64,000 nt of DNA from Acidobacteriota bacterium (GCA_013289665.1 JABCZN010000001.1:682001-746000), one strand, 5' to 3'; shown: positions 41,209-50,228, counted from the first letter of the stretch. Made by a program: numbers and translations. Notes: generated by a model from the sequence alone, not told the origin.

Positions 41209-43059
41209 TTACCTCTTCACCGCCGCCGTCGCCCCCGCCGCAATCACCATCGGCGCCGACACCACCCCCGCCTCGCCATTCGGAATTTTCGCCCGTAACG
41301 GATTCGTCTCCATTTTCGCCACTCCATCCGTCTCGGACGTAATCAAAAACACATACGTATTCCCTGCGCTCAGGAACGGCACCTGGATCGACGTCTTGGC
41401 CGTCCCAAACCGTGCCACGCCAATATACTGCTCGGTTCCTCCATTAAGCTGAGTGCCGAGCTGATAGACGGTCACGTAATATCCGTAAGGCTGTCCAATC
41501 GCGGGCGCACTCCACGACAGATTCACACTTGTCGTATTGAGCGTTGCGGTCTGGAAAATACTCGCGCCATTAATCATCGGATTCTGAACCGGACTCAGGA
41601 TCGGAACGACGGGGCCGCCGGGCGTAGCTGTGATCTGCCGATCGCTAAGCAGAAAAGTGTCCGTAACGCTGGAATTTGGCCGGGGAAGGCTTACCTCCGA
41701 CACCTGGCAATACTGAAACAGTCGCTGCCACGTGGATGGAAACGGATCCCCGTAAGACAACGCGCCATAGTCCACATCCGTCACGATCGGTGGCAGCGGA
41801 AATGTTGGACTTGGAAATCCGGCAGGTGTCACAGAATTCCCACAAAGGCCAAATACGGAGAACGTGCTTATTGGACTTGGCGGCGGAGCAGGCCGCAGTA
41901 ACGAAAAAGAAGGACCATTACCAACCGCGTAGAAAGGCCCGCTCAGCCGGTCTGTCAAGTACGGCTGGGCAAACAAGAAATAGTTGCTGGAGTTCGGGCC
42001 CGATGCGGACGGTCCGATGGACGCCGCTGTGCTGGCCCACTGCGTTCCCTTAATGCTCAGCGAAACTGACGCTGATGGACTGGGAGAAAGTGTCGCGGTT
42101 ATGTTGTTCGTGGCTCCATTCGTCAGGCTCAGCCCGGTGAGTGTTTGCGTCGGCCCAAGCGCAAATCCGCTGAACGTGCCACTGGTCGTCGCCAGGTATT
42201 GCGAAATGAAAAGCGTATCAATCTTCGACCAGTCGATCACGCTTGACACCGGGATAACCGCGTTCACGCTGGTCGCGCCGTTGGACAGAAAAAAAGGAAA
42301 AGGCAACTGGAGCAAATCCTCGCCTTCCGAGCGCACCGAAAGGTAATCGCCCGGCTGCGCAGGTTGTAAACCAGAAATTGAATAGTTGAATGTCGTCGCC
42401 AGCGGCGGATTGAGTGCGGTCTCGGGAGCGCCGATAATATCTTCCCCAAAATCAAAATCGCTCGTAGCGACCCAGAAATAAGCACTCGGCCCCACCTGAA
42501 GCCACACGTACCCTGCGGGCACATTGGGAATGCCAAAACTCCCGTCCGGATTCACCGCCCCTAGGAGGCGCGTAAGCGACCCGTCTGGCTGAGGAACCAA
42601 CGCAGCAGGATACAATGCGCCCGGTAGCCAGATTCGCGGGACATTATTCGCCCCAGACGGTCCCCAATAGGAAACCACATCCGTGATATTGATATTCCCG
42701 TTCGGCGTCACGCTCCAGGTCTGCGTCGCGCTTCCTCCCGCGGCCGTCATCGCCGTCACCGCAAACGCGTTCGCCACCCGCGACTCCTGGTGAGTCGGCG
42801 TCCAGCTAACCGTGTTCCCCGCAAGTGTCGCCCCCATTGGCGCGCTGCTCAGCGCAAACGTAACCGCGCTCATGTCCGAAGAACTCGCCGTCACCTGGTA
42901 GGTGTACCCTACTCCTTCTTCCGCCGCCGTCGCAGGCGTGCTTGTAAACTGCGGTGTCGTAGGCATCTTCGTGCCGCCGCCTCCTCCGCCGCACCCAGAA
43001 AAAATACTTGCCGTAAACAACAGAACAATCGGAAGGCACTTCCAGCTTGAGCAGCTCAT
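41209..43059 (-). CDS. Large lipoprotein with Ig-like (He_PIG) and fibronectin-III-like domains
   Basis: A 616-residue exported lipoprotein. The signal peptide WKCLPIVLLFTASIFSGC ends in a lipobox cysteine followed by six glycines. Residues 35-110 form a putative Ig domain of the He_PIG type (PQFTSTPATAAEEGVGYTYQ, VSWTPTHQES). The middle is beta-rich and unassigned; the last 90 residues (INGASIFQTATLNTTSVNLS, YYVTVYQLG) resemble fibronectin type III. It is probably a surface-exposed adhesive or structural protein. ATG 43059 is chosen because it starts the signal peptide. Codon use is less C-biased than in neighbours. Confidence 0.75.
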   Translation of the reverse strand: MSCSSWKCLPIVLLFTASIFSGCGGGGGGTKMPTTPQFTSTPATAAEEGVGYTYQVTASSSDMSAVTFALSSAPMGATLAGNTVSWTPTHQESRVANAFAVTAMTAAGGSATQTWSVTPNGNINITDVVSYWGPSGANNVPRIWLPGALYPAALVPQPDGSLTRLLGAVNPDGSFGIPNVPAGYVWLQVGPSAYFWVATSDFDFGEDIIGAPETALNPPLATTFNYSISGLQPAQPGDYLSVRSEGEDLLQLPFPFFLSNGATSVNAVIPVSSVIDWSKIDTLFISQYLATTSGTFSGFALGPTQTLTGLSLTNGATNNITATLSPSPSASVSLSIKGTQWASTAASIGPSASGPNSSNYFLFAQPYLTDRLSGPFYAVGNGPSFSLLRPAPPPSPISTFSVFGLCGNSVTPAGFPSPTFPLPPIVTDVDYGALSYGDPFPSTWQRLFQYCQVSEVSLPRPNSSVTDTFLLSDRQITATPGGPVVPILSPVQNPMINGASIFQTATLNTTSVNLSWSAPAIGQPYGYYVTVYQLGTQLNGGTEQYIGVARFGTAKTSIQVPFLSAGNTYVFLITSETDGVAKMETNPLRAKIPNGEAGVVSAPMVIAAGATAAVKR

Positions 43060-43348
43060 GAGAGGGTCCTTGGGCTTTCCCTGCGCCGTTAGCCTATCCC
43101 ACACGTCCCCGCAAAAACAAGACCCCGTAGCTGGACCCAGCAGGACCCGACTGAGCGCCGGGTGCCCCAGGTGCCGCCTACGCACCTGGGGTTATTCTCT
43201 TTTCAGCGAACTCTGCCTGCCCTGAGCGAAGCCGAACCGGTGCTTCTCCCGGGCGAAGGGCGTTTACCCCGACTTGGTCGGAGCGTTAAGTCCCCGAATC
43301 TCCCCACAATTCGACTCCTCCCCCAAAAACTCTTAAACTGTAATCTCC
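43060..43348. repeat. H-like hairpin and F element before rarA
   Basis: A perfect 10-bp hairpin CCCCAGGTGC/GCACCTGGGG (43165-43174 / 43182-43191) with a C-like tail. Then CTGCCCTGAGCGAAGCCGAA (43215-43234; related copy at 52460), and F (43262-43296, CCCCGACTTGGTCGGAGCG then TTAAGTCCCC). Confidence 0.65.
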
Positions 43349-44743
43349 ATGAGTCTCTTCTCCCGCCTCCCAGAACCCGAGACCTCCGCGGCCCTCCAGC
43401 CCCTCGCCGAGCGCATGCGTCCCCGCACCCTCGACGAATTTGTCGGCCAGGAAAATCTCCTCGGCCCCGGCAAACCTCTCCGCGTGCAAATCGAAACCGA
43501 CAATCTTTCCTCCATGCTCTTCTGGGGCCCTCCCGGCTGCGGCAAAACCACTCTCGCGCGACTCATCGCCCGCCTCACCAAAAGCGAATTCATTCCCTTC
43601 AGCGCCGTCACCAGCGGCATCAAAGAAATAAAAGAAGTCATGGCCGAAGCCGAGAAAAAATCCCGCTCCGGCCTCCGCACCATCGTCTTCGTTGATGAAG
43701 TCCACCGTTTCAACAAGTCCCAACAGGACGCCTTCCTCCCTCACGTTGAAGCCGGACACATCCTCTTCATCGGCGCCACCACCGAAAATCCTTCCTTCGA
43801 AGTGATCTCCCCGCTTCTCTCTCGCACCAAGGTTTATGTCCTGGAAGCCCACACCACCCCGCAAATCGTCGATCTCCTCCACCGCGCTCTCGCGGACAAA
43901 GAGCATGGCTTAGGCAACGAGCGAATCTCCGCCGGCGAAGACCTCCTGTTCCGCATCGCCTCGTTCGCCAACGGCGACGCCCGCACCGCCTACAACACGC
44001 TCGAACTCTGCGCGAAAAGCGCCATGCCTGTACCGGGTGCCCCTCAATCCTCCGGTTTTGAGGATGAGTCTTCGATCACAGGTTCAGCCCAGCCTGCAAA
44101 GCACATCACTCCCGATCTCCTCGAAGCCCTCCTCCAGCGTAAAATGCTCCGCTACGACAAATCCGGCGAAGAGCATTTCAATCTCATCTCCGCCCTCCAT
44201 AAATCCGTCCGCAATTCCGATCCCGACGCCGCCCTCTACTGGCTCACCCGCATGCTCGAATCCGGTGAAGAGCCTCTCTACCTCGCCCGCCGCCTCGTCC
44301 GCATGGCCAGCGAAGACATCGGCCTCGCCGAACCCGGCGCCCTCGCCGTTACGCTCGCCGCCAAAGACGCTTTCGATTTTCTAGGCGCTCCCGAAGGCAA
44401 TCTCGCCCTCGCCCAAGCCGCCGTCTATCTTTCCCTCGCCCCCAAATCCAACGCCCTCTACACCGCCTATGGCGAAGTCCTCGAAGACGTCCAGAAAACT
44501 GAATCCGATCCCGTGCCCCTCCATCTCCGCAACGCCGTCACCGGCCTAATGAAAAATATCGGCTACGCCCGCAGCTACAAATACGCCCACAATTTCGAGG
44601 ACAAAGTCACCGACATGACCTGCCTCCCGGACAACCTTTCCTCGCGCACATACTACAAACCTACTGACCAGGGTTTCGAGGCCCGTCTGCGCTCACGTAT
44701 GGACGAAATTCGCAAAATCAAATCTTGTGGCGCTTCTTCCTAG
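43349..44743 (+). CDS. rarA: Replication-associated recombination AAA ATPase RarA (MgsA)
   Basis: A 464-residue clamp-loader-like AAA+ protein that acts at stalled replication forks. Walker A GPPGCGKTTLAR is near 58-69, Walker B IVFVDEVHRFNKSQQDAFLP near 111, sensor 1 IGATTENPSFEV near 140, and the C-terminal tetramerisation domain includes RYDKSGEEHFNLISALHKSV. A 25-residue segment (PVPGAPQSSGFEDESS...) at 44028-44100 interrupts the family alignment and is encoded by repeat-like DNA (CCGGGTGCCCCTCAATCC). ATG 43349 is the family start. Confidence 0.94.
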   Translation: MSLFSRLPEPETSAALQPLAERMRPRTLDEFVGQENLLGPGKPLRVQIETDNLSSMLFWGPPGCGKTTLARLIARLTKSEFIPFSAVTSGIKEIKEVMAEAEKKSRSGLRTIVFVDEVHRFNKSQQDAFLPHVEAGHILFIGATTENPSFEVISPLLSRTKVYVLEAHTTPQIVDLLHRALADKEHGLGNERISAGEDLLFRIASFANGDARTAYNTLELCAKSAMPVPGAPQSSGFEDESSITGSAQPAKHITPDLLEALLQRKMLRYDKSGEEHFNLISALHKSVRNSDPDAALYWLTRMLESGEEPLYLARRLVRMASEDIGLAEPGALAVTLAAKDAFDFLGAPEGNLALAQAAVYLSLAPKSNALYTAYGEVLEDVQKTESDPVPLHLRNAVTGLMKNIGYARSYKYAHNFEDKVTDMTCLPDNLSSRTYYKPTDQGFEARLRSRMDEIRKIKSCGASS

Positions 44744-44752
44744 GGGGCTCAG

Positions 44753-45655
44753 ATGCGATGGAGATTCGCACTTACAACTACTGTGCTTCTTGCGCTATCG
44801 TCCGGATCGTTTGCGCCGCTGCCGCGTCCCGCAATTACGGGACTCTGTTTTCTCAGGTTCAAGGTTTCGTCGATAAGTGAAGCCGACAAATTCTACGCCA
44901 AGGACTTGGCGCTTTCACTTTCGACTAAATGTTGGGCGGGACAGGAGAACACATGCTTCTACATCACTCCCTATCAGGACATAGGAATTCTCCAAGCGGA
45001 CACGCCGGGTTCGGCTGGCTCGCTCGACATGACCGGAATCTGGACGGCGGACGCTAGCGCTTTGCGGAGCTACCTTCTCGCCCGCGGTGTTAGCGCGGGA
45101 AATCTGGTTTCTCCCTCACCGGGTTTTCAATACTTCGAACTTTACGACCCCGAACAGCATCATCTCCGTTTCCTTTCAATCACCGGAGCACCCCAGATAA
45201 TCCCGGAGCCAGCAGAGCAGATCAGCCACCACATGATTCACACCGGCTTCGTCGTCCATGATCGCGCCGCCATGGATCGTTTGTACAAGGACGTCCTCGG
45301 CTTCCACGTTTACTGGCACGGCGGCATGAAAGGCGACGAAACCAACTGGGTTGACATGCAAGTTCCCGACGGCACCGATTGGATTGAATACATGCTCAAC
45401 GTTCCAGACAACGCCAGCCACAAAACACTGGGCGTAATGAATCACATCGCCCTTGGCGTTTCTGACATGCACGCCGCTCAGCAACAGCTAATCAAGAATG
45501 GTTGGAGGGGGACCGAACAGCCGAAAATCGGCCGTGACGGCAAGTGGCAGCTCAACCTCTACGACCCCGACGACACGCGAGTAGAACTCATGGAATTCAC
45601 TCCCGTCGAAAAACCCTGCTGCGGCGAGTACACTGGACCTCACCCGAGACAATGA
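44753..45655 (+). CDS. Secreted protein with two VOC (glyoxalase-fold) domains
   Basis: A 300-residue protein with a signal peptide (MRWRFALTTTVLLALSSGSF). Two vicinal-oxygen-chelate modules follow: residues 27-145 (ITGLCFLRFKVSSISEADKF ... YFELYDPEQHHLRFL) and 158-290 (HHMIHTGFVVHDRAAMDRLY, GVMNHIALGVSDMHAAQQQL, LNLYDPDDTRVELMEFTP). HH at 158-159, H near 225 and E near 280 could form a metal site in the second module. It starts 9 bp after rarA and overlaps the next gene by 4 bp (ATGA). Confidence 0.85.
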   Translation: MRWRFALTTTVLLALSSGSFAPLPRPAITGLCFLRFKVSSISEADKFYAKDLALSLSTKCWAGQENTCFYITPYQDIGILQADTPGSAGSLDMTGIWTADASALRSYLLARGVSAGNLVSPSPGFQYFELYDPEQHHLRFLSITGAPQIIPEPAEQISHHMIHTGFVVHDRAAMDRLYKDVLGFHVYWHGGMKGDETNWVDMQVPDGTDWIEYMLNVPDNASHKTLGVMNHIALGVSDMHAAQQQLIKNGWRGTEQPKIGRDGKWQLNLYDPDDTRVELMEFTPVEKPCCGEYTGPHPRQ

Positions 45656-47001
45656 TCGCGTCGCCAAAAAATCCCTTCCGACTTTGGAGTGCACTGGCCG
45701 TGCCACCGCTTTTACGCGCTCCAGTTCACCACCCAACGCAACAACAACTACCTGTCATCCCGCAGCTATCCGGCAAGGTCCGGTGTGGGGACTCCGGTGA
45801 AACCGGAGATAGCCGAACGACCCCAGCCCCAATAACCCCCACCAGTTCCCATTCAACTTCGCAATCGACCAACTCCTATCTCCCTCTTCTCCGCGTCTTT
45901 TGCGCTCTCAGCGTAATCTGCGTTAATCTTTTCTTCTTGCTCTCCCCCGCCCAAGCACAAAACCTAGACAAACCCCTCACCAACATCGACGAGGAAGTCA
46001 CCGCCTTCGCCTACGCCCCCAACGGCAACATCGTCTTCTCCGTCCGCCGCATGTTCAAAGCGAAAAAATACGATCTTCAGCGCGACGACATCTGGCTCCT
46101 TGAATCCGGCGGCAAGCGCAAGCGTCTCCTCGAAGGCCAGAAATTCACTCGCGACGAAAAGCTTTTCACCTACCAGGTCGAATCCTTCACCTGGTCTCCC
46201 AACGGCCACATCATCGCCGTCCAGCTCTTCACCACCACCATGGATCCCGACGCCGGCGCCCGCGAAGACGCCCAAGCACTCCTGCTCCTCGACGATTCCG
46301 GCCGCGAACTCCATCCCTCCGGAAAGGATCCGCTCATCATGCAAGCCCAAAGTCCCCTATGGCTCCGCGACAACCAGACTTTCGTCTACCTCACCAATGA
46401 GGACACACCTCAAGATCTCTTCGCCATGCAGTATTTGAACGTATCGAGCGGCCCAGCGGGAAAAGCCTTTGAAGGCCGCACCTTCCAGGGAGCCTCGCGC
46501 GTCTCCGGCAGCAACGCTGCCATCGCCGTTGAGCGCAGCCGCAGCTTCGACGGCCCTGCGCGTCTCCAGCGCCTCGATCTTCTCGCCCAGGACGACCGCG
46601 AAGTCGCCACCCTCGACGCCTACTCCGGCGGCATCCTCGTCTCTCCCAGCGGCACTCGCGTCGCCTATTTCCTCGACAAGGAAGTCCTCGAAATCCGGGA
46701 TCTCACCGCGCCCGTCCGCATCGCTCGATTGCGCATCGGCCTCGGCGTTCTCCAGTGGTCCGCCGACGAATCCCGCCTCTATCTAAAACGTACCATCGAA
46801 AAAAAATCCGCCGACCTGGTCACCTTCCAGGTCCCCGAACTCCGCGCCTATCCGGCCCACTCCGAAATCCCCGTCCTCGAACCCGAACCCCGCATGCTCC
46901 TCCACGGCCTAACCGTCCGCGAATATTCCCTCTCTCCCGACGGCCGCTTCCTGGCGGTGGTTCTCCCCGGCAAGCGCAACCTCCAAATCTTCGGCTTCTA
47001 A
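45652..47001 (+). CDS. Exported WD40/TolB-like beta-propeller protein with repeat-derived N-terminus
   Basis: From residue 105 this is a propeller protein of PD40/TolB-like repeats (VTAFAYAPNGNIVFSV, ESFTWSPNGHIIAVQLF, GGILVSPSGTRVAYFL, LGVLQWSADESRLYLK, REYSLSPDGRFLAVVLPG). The only ATG that fits is 45652, which overlaps the VOC gene stop (ATGA). It adds about 75 low-complexity residues, then a hydrophobic signal-like stretch LLRVFCALSVICVNLFFLLS ending in PAQA before QNLDKP. Bases 45740-45940 contain a G element and a C element, and the C element encodes that signal-like stretch. True initiation may be at a non-ATG codon. Confidence 0.75.
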   Translation: MIASPKNPFRLWSALAVPPLLRAPVHHPTQQQLPVIPQLSGKVRCGDSGETGDSRTTPAPITPTSSHSTSQSTNSYLPLLRVFCALSVICVNLFFLLSPAQAQNLDKPLTNIDEEVTAFAYAPNGNIVFSVRRMFKAKKYDLQRDDIWLLESGGKRKRLLEGQKFTRDEKLFTYQVESFTWSPNGHIIAVQLFTTTMDPDAGAREDAQALLLLDDSGRELHPSGKDPLIMQAQSPLWLRDNQTFVYLTNEDTPQDLFAMQYLNVSSGPAGKAFEGRTFQGASRVSGSNAAIAVERSRSFDGPARLQRLDLLAQDDREVATLDAYSGGILVSPSGTRVAYFLDKEVLEIRDLTAPVRIARLRIGLGVLQWSADESRLYLKRTIEKKSADLVTFQVPELRAYPAHSEIPVLEPEPRMLLHGLTVREYSLSPDGRFLAVVLPGKRNLQIFGF

Positions 47002-47260
47002 CTTTCTTATCGAGTGTGGAAGCGCAGCTCCCGCTTTTTACGCACTCTATTTCGCCACCTAACGCAGTAACATAAGCTTGTCATCCAGAGCGCATCCGGC
47101 AAGGAGGCGCGAAGGACCGAACGTCAAGAATCCGCACCATTTCCAATTCGATTTCGCAACAGACGAATTCCTGCATCCCGCTTCCGAGCGCCCTCTGCGG
47201 TCTCAGCCACCTCTGCGTCAATTCTTCCTTCCCCACTGGCCACCGGTCGTCGGCCACTGC
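47002..47260. repeat. S, G and C elements
   Basis: S (47010-47044, GAGTGTGGAAGCGCAGCTCC), G (47078-47122, TTGTCATCCAGAGCGCATCC then GCGAAGGACC), C (47186-47225), and GGCCACCGGTCGTCGGCCAC (47237-47256). Confidence 0.6.
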
Positions 47261-47689
47261 TCACTTCCTCCTCTTATGCTCCACCATCAAACACGAATCC
47301 TCCACCACCACCAATCCCGCCGCCTGCGCCTTCTCTGCGGCCCCCGCATTCTCAATCCCCAGCTGCATCCACAAAACCTTCGCCCCAATTCGAATCGCCG
47401 ATTCCGCCACCGCCGTTACCTCCTCCGCCTGCCGGAACACATCCACAATGTCCACCGGCTCCGGAACATCCTCCAGCCGCGCGTAAGCCTTCTCGCCAAG
47501 CACCTGGGTCTCATTCGGGTTCACCGGAATGATCCGATATCCCGCCGCCTTCAAATACTCCGCCACCCCATGCGAAGCCCGCATGGGCTTCGAAGACAAC
47601 CCCACAACCGCGATGGTCTTGGCCCCGCGCAAGATCTGCGCCACCGCATCACTGCCCGCGACATATTTTTCTGGAAAATGTAAGTTCAT
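47261..47689 (-). CDS. CoA-binding domain protein (YccU/CoA_binding_2 family)
   Basis: A 142-residue Rossmann-fold protein: AKTIAVVGLSSKPMRASHGV, YRIIPVNPNETQVLGEKAY, VDIVDVFRQAEEV and KVLWMQLGIENAGAAEKAQA. This is the CoA-binding domain of succinyl-CoA synthetase alpha occurring alone; the physiological role is unknown. ATG 47689 follows GAAGAGGGC and gives the family N-terminus. It may be co-transcribed with hisC upstream, with a 200-bp gap carrying an F element. Confidence 0.88.
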   Translation of the reverse strand: MNLHFPEKYVAGSDAVAQILRGAKTIAVVGLSSKPMRASHGVAEYLKAAGYRIIPVNPNETQVLGEKAYARLEDVPEPVDIVDVFRQAEEVTAVAESAIRIGAKVLWMQLGIENAGAAEKAQAAGLVVVEDSCLMVEHKRRK

Positions 47690-47749
47690 GCCCTCTTCGA
47701 TGAAGCCCAACCCCGCCAAGTTACCCGCGTAGCACACTGCGTGGTCTGT

Positions 47750-47885
47750 CTCTTTTTTCGCTTCTCCTTGCCTCTCGAGGGGCCGGGCTCGCCCGGCCCG
47801 CTCTTGGGGTAGTCTTCTCTCTGACCCCACAGCGCCTGGCGTTCACCGCGACCCTGTCGGGGCGTGTCTGGGTTAACTTTTCTTC
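47750..47885. repeat. Hairpin and F-like element between hisC and the CoA-binding gene
   Basis: GGGGCCGGGCTCGCCCGGCCC (trim: GCCGGGC/GCCCGGC, 47780-47800) then CCCACAGCGCCTGGCGTTCA and an F-like CGCGACCCTGTCGGGGCG (47849-47866). Confidence 0.5.
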
Positions 47886-47890
47886 TTTCA

Positions 47891-49045
47891 TCACACCGGC
47901 CGGTTCGAAAACTCATCCGCAGGCACGGTCTTCCCGCTTCCCGCCGGCCGAGCCAAGGCATGCGCTAGCGCCCCAATCAATTTCGTATTCTCCGCCGGAC
48001 TCCCCACCGAAATCCGGATCGCTTCCGGCAATCCCATCCAACCCAGCGGACGGATAATCACGCCCTCCTGCAAAAGCTCGTCGCAAAGCGTCTTCGCCCG
48101 CGGCCCAATCGGCACAAACAGAAAATTCGTCTCGCTCGCCACAGGAGCCAAGCCCAACTTCCTCAACTCCTCATACAATCTCTTCCGTTCCGCCCGGTTG
48201 ATCTCCACCGACCGCTCCACATGCTCCGCGTCATCCAGCGCCGCCAGTGCCGCCGCCTGCCCCACACTGGTCACATTGAACGGCGTCCGCAGCTTGTTCA
48301 TCTCCGCCACCAGCGTCGGATGCCCAATACCATATCCAATCCGCAGCCCGGCCAATCCATAAACCTTCGAAAACGTCCGCAGCGTCAGCAAATTGTTGTA
48401 CTCCCGGAACAATTCCATCGCCTTCGGCAAATCCCCCCGGTCTGCATACTCCCGGTAAGCCTCATCCAAAACAATCAGCACGTCCCCCGGCACCTTCTTC
48501 ATGAACGCGCCAAGCTCCGCCGCCCCAAACGCCGTGCCCGTCGGATTATTCGGGTTCGCGATATACACAATCCGCGTCTGCGGAGTCACTGCCCGCGCAA
48601 TCGCCTCCAGGTCAAACCCAAAATTCTTCAGCGGCGTCAAAATCAATTTCCCGCCGCTCGCCCGGATCGCAATTGAAAACAGCGCGAACGACCCCTCGCT
48701 CGTAATCCCTTCGCTCCCCGGTTTCAGCAGCACCCGCGAAGCCAGGTCAATAATCTCGCTCGATCCCAATCCCACAAAAATCTCTTCGGCCTTCACACCA
48801 AACCGCAGCCCCAACACCTCCCGCAGCCGCTTGCTTCCCCCGTCGGGATACCAGTTCGCATCTCCCAGCGCCCTCCGCGCCGCCTCCATCGCCTTCGGCG
48901 AAGGCCCCAGCGGATTCTCGTTCGACGCCAGCTTCACCGCATGAATCTTCAGCTCCTGCTCTACCTCTTCCACCGGCTTCCCAGCCACATAAGCCGGCAG
49001 CCCCTGGATGTAATCCGGTATCAGCTCTTCGAGTGTGTGCGTCAT
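47891..49045 (-). CDS. hisC: Histidinol-phosphate aminotransferase
   Basis: A 384-residue PLP aminotransferase (fold type I). Family marks are KLASNENPLGPSPKAMEA, PNNPTGTAF near 172, the PLP lysine in TFSKVYGLAGLRIGYG near 240, and the C-terminal RISVGSPAENTKLI. It transfers amino groups from glutamate to imidazole acetol phosphate in histidine synthesis, and in some bacteria serves aromatic amino acids. No other his genes are present, so specificity is by homology only. ATG 49045 begins MTHTLEELIPDYIQGLPAY. Confidence 0.92.
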   Translation of the reverse strand: MTHTLEELIPDYIQGLPAYVAGKPVEEVEQELKIHAVKLASNENPLGPSPKAMEAARRALGDANWYPDGGSKRLREVLGLRFGVKAEEIFVGLGSSEIIDLASRVLLKPGSEGITSEGSFALFSIAIRASGGKLILTPLKNFGFDLEAIARAVTPQTRIVYIANPNNPTGTAFGAAELGAFMKKVPGDVLIVLDEAYREYADRGDLPKAMELFREYNNLLTLRTFSKVYGLAGLRIGYGIGHPTLVAEMNKLRTPFNVTSVGQAAALAALDDAEHVERSVEINRAERKRLYEELRKLGLAPVASETNFLFVPIGPRAKTLCDELLQEGVIIRPLGWMGLPEAIRISVGSPAENTKLIGALAHALARPAGSGKTVPADEFSNRPV

Positions 49046-49366
49046 AACCTCAGCTTATCCTCTTCATCCGCCTTTGTGCAGCCCAATCCCCAACCCACGA
49101 ATCCCCTTTTGAGTGCAGAAGAGAAGCGTCCGCGTTTACGATATAAACCCGGCCACCTGACAGTCGCAGGATTTCAATCCCGCCGCTGGTAGCGCGGGCC
49201 TTTGCCTGTTCTCTTGCCTTTCACTTCTCAGCGACCCGCTGCGCACGGCGGTTACCCCGACCCGGTCGTGGCGTTAAGTCCCCTCTTTCTGCCGCCTCCT
49301 GATATCTGCTATCTGATCGCCGTTATCCCTCCCACCCCATTGCACTCCTCCCCCCAGTCACGTAGT
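49046..49366. repeat. S, F and D elements between hisC and pal
   Basis: S (49107-49141), a GATTTCAATCCCGCCGCTGG stretch, F (49242-49280, CCCCGACCCGGTCGTGGCG then TTAAGTCCCCTC) and D (49298-49327, GATATCTGCTATCTGATCGC then CGTTATCC). They precede the palindrome and promoter region of pal. Confidence 0.65.
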
Positions 49367-49387
49367 ATATATCGTGTGGCGATATAT
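49367..49387. promoter_or_regulatory. Perfect AT-rich palindrome upstream of pal (operator-like)
   Basis: ATATATCG and CGATATAT are perfect 8-bp inverted arms around a 5-bp centre (TGTGG). The site lies about 105 bp before the pal start and differs sharply in composition from the GC-rich surroundings. PadR-like and related winged-helix repressors bind sites of this kind. A possible -10 TATGAT lies downstream at 49411-49416. Confidence 0.45.
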
Positions 49388-49472
49388 TCCCGGAACCCTG
49401 CCTCCGGTGGTATGATTCTCCTTCCGGTGGATTACGCTCGACATTCAATTTGTAGTGTCTAGGAGGACACGA

Positions 49473-50228
49473 ATGAATCACCCGCACTCCCCGCTGCATC
49501 GTTCGCTTCTCATTCTCGCTTCGACTGCTCTTCTTTTTGTCGCCGGCTGCCACAAGAAGACGCCCCTCCCGCCAGCGACGCCTCCACCTCCGCCACCGGC
49601 CGCCGTCAAGCCCACCGTGAGCATCTCCGCCGATCGCACCTCCATCAACAAGGGCGAATCCGCCAAGCTTACCTGGACTACGACAGACGCCACCAACGCC
49701 TCCATCACTCCCGAAGTCGGCGCCGTTACCCCGCAGGGCTCCACCACCGTCACCCCTGCCGACTCCACCACCTATACCATCACCGCCACCGGCCCCGGCG
49801 GCAGTGCCGATGCCAACGTCCGAATCACCGTCAATGTTCCCGCACCCGTCGTCGAAACTCCCAAGGGCCCCAGCTTCGAGGAGCTCTTCATGCAGGAAGT
49901 TCGCGACGCCTATTTCGACCTCGACAAGGCCGATATCCGTCCCGATGCCCGCGCAGCCCTCGAGAAAACCGCCAGCTTCCTCAAGGGCTATCCGCAAGCG
50001 CACGTCACCATCGAAGGCCACTGCGACGAACGCGGCTCCACCGAATACAACCTCGCTTTGGGCGACCGCCGTGCCAACGCCGTCAAGCAGTACCTCGTCA
50101 ACCTCGGCATTCCTGCCGCCAATCTCAACACCGTCAGCTACGGCAAGGAAAAGCCTTTCTGCAACGAATCCAACGAAACCTGCTGGCAGCAAAACCGCCG
50201 CGGCCACTTCGTCCCTGCAAAACCCTAA
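49473..50228 (+). CDS. pal: Peptidoglycan-associated lipoprotein with an extra Ig-like domain
   Basis: A 251-residue outer-membrane lipoprotein: signal peptide ending LFVAGC, a short proline-rich linker, an Ig-like beta domain (about 45-120: VSISADRTSINKGESAKLTW, TPADSTTYTITATGPGGSAD), and a C-terminal OmpA domain (140-251). Peptidoglycan-contact residues are in YFDLDKADIRPDARAALEK, EGHCDERGSTEYNLALGDRR and QNRRGHF. Pal anchors the outer membrane to the wall and binds TolB and TolA. Typical Pal (about 170 residues) lacks the Ig-like insert. AGGAGG (49461-49466) sets the start. The partner cpoB follows. Confidence 0.93.
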   Translation: MNHPHSPLHRSLLILASTALLFVAGCHKKTPLPPATPPPPPPAAVKPTVSISADRTSINKGESAKLTWTTTDATNASITPEVGAVTPQGSTTVTPADSTTYTITATGPGGSADANVRITVNVPAPVVETPKGPSFEELFMQEVRDAYFDLDKADIRPDARAALEKTASFLKGYPQAHVTIEGHCDERGSTEYNLALGDRRANAVKQYLVNLGIPAANLNTVSYGKEKPFCNESNETCWQQNRRGHFVPAKP

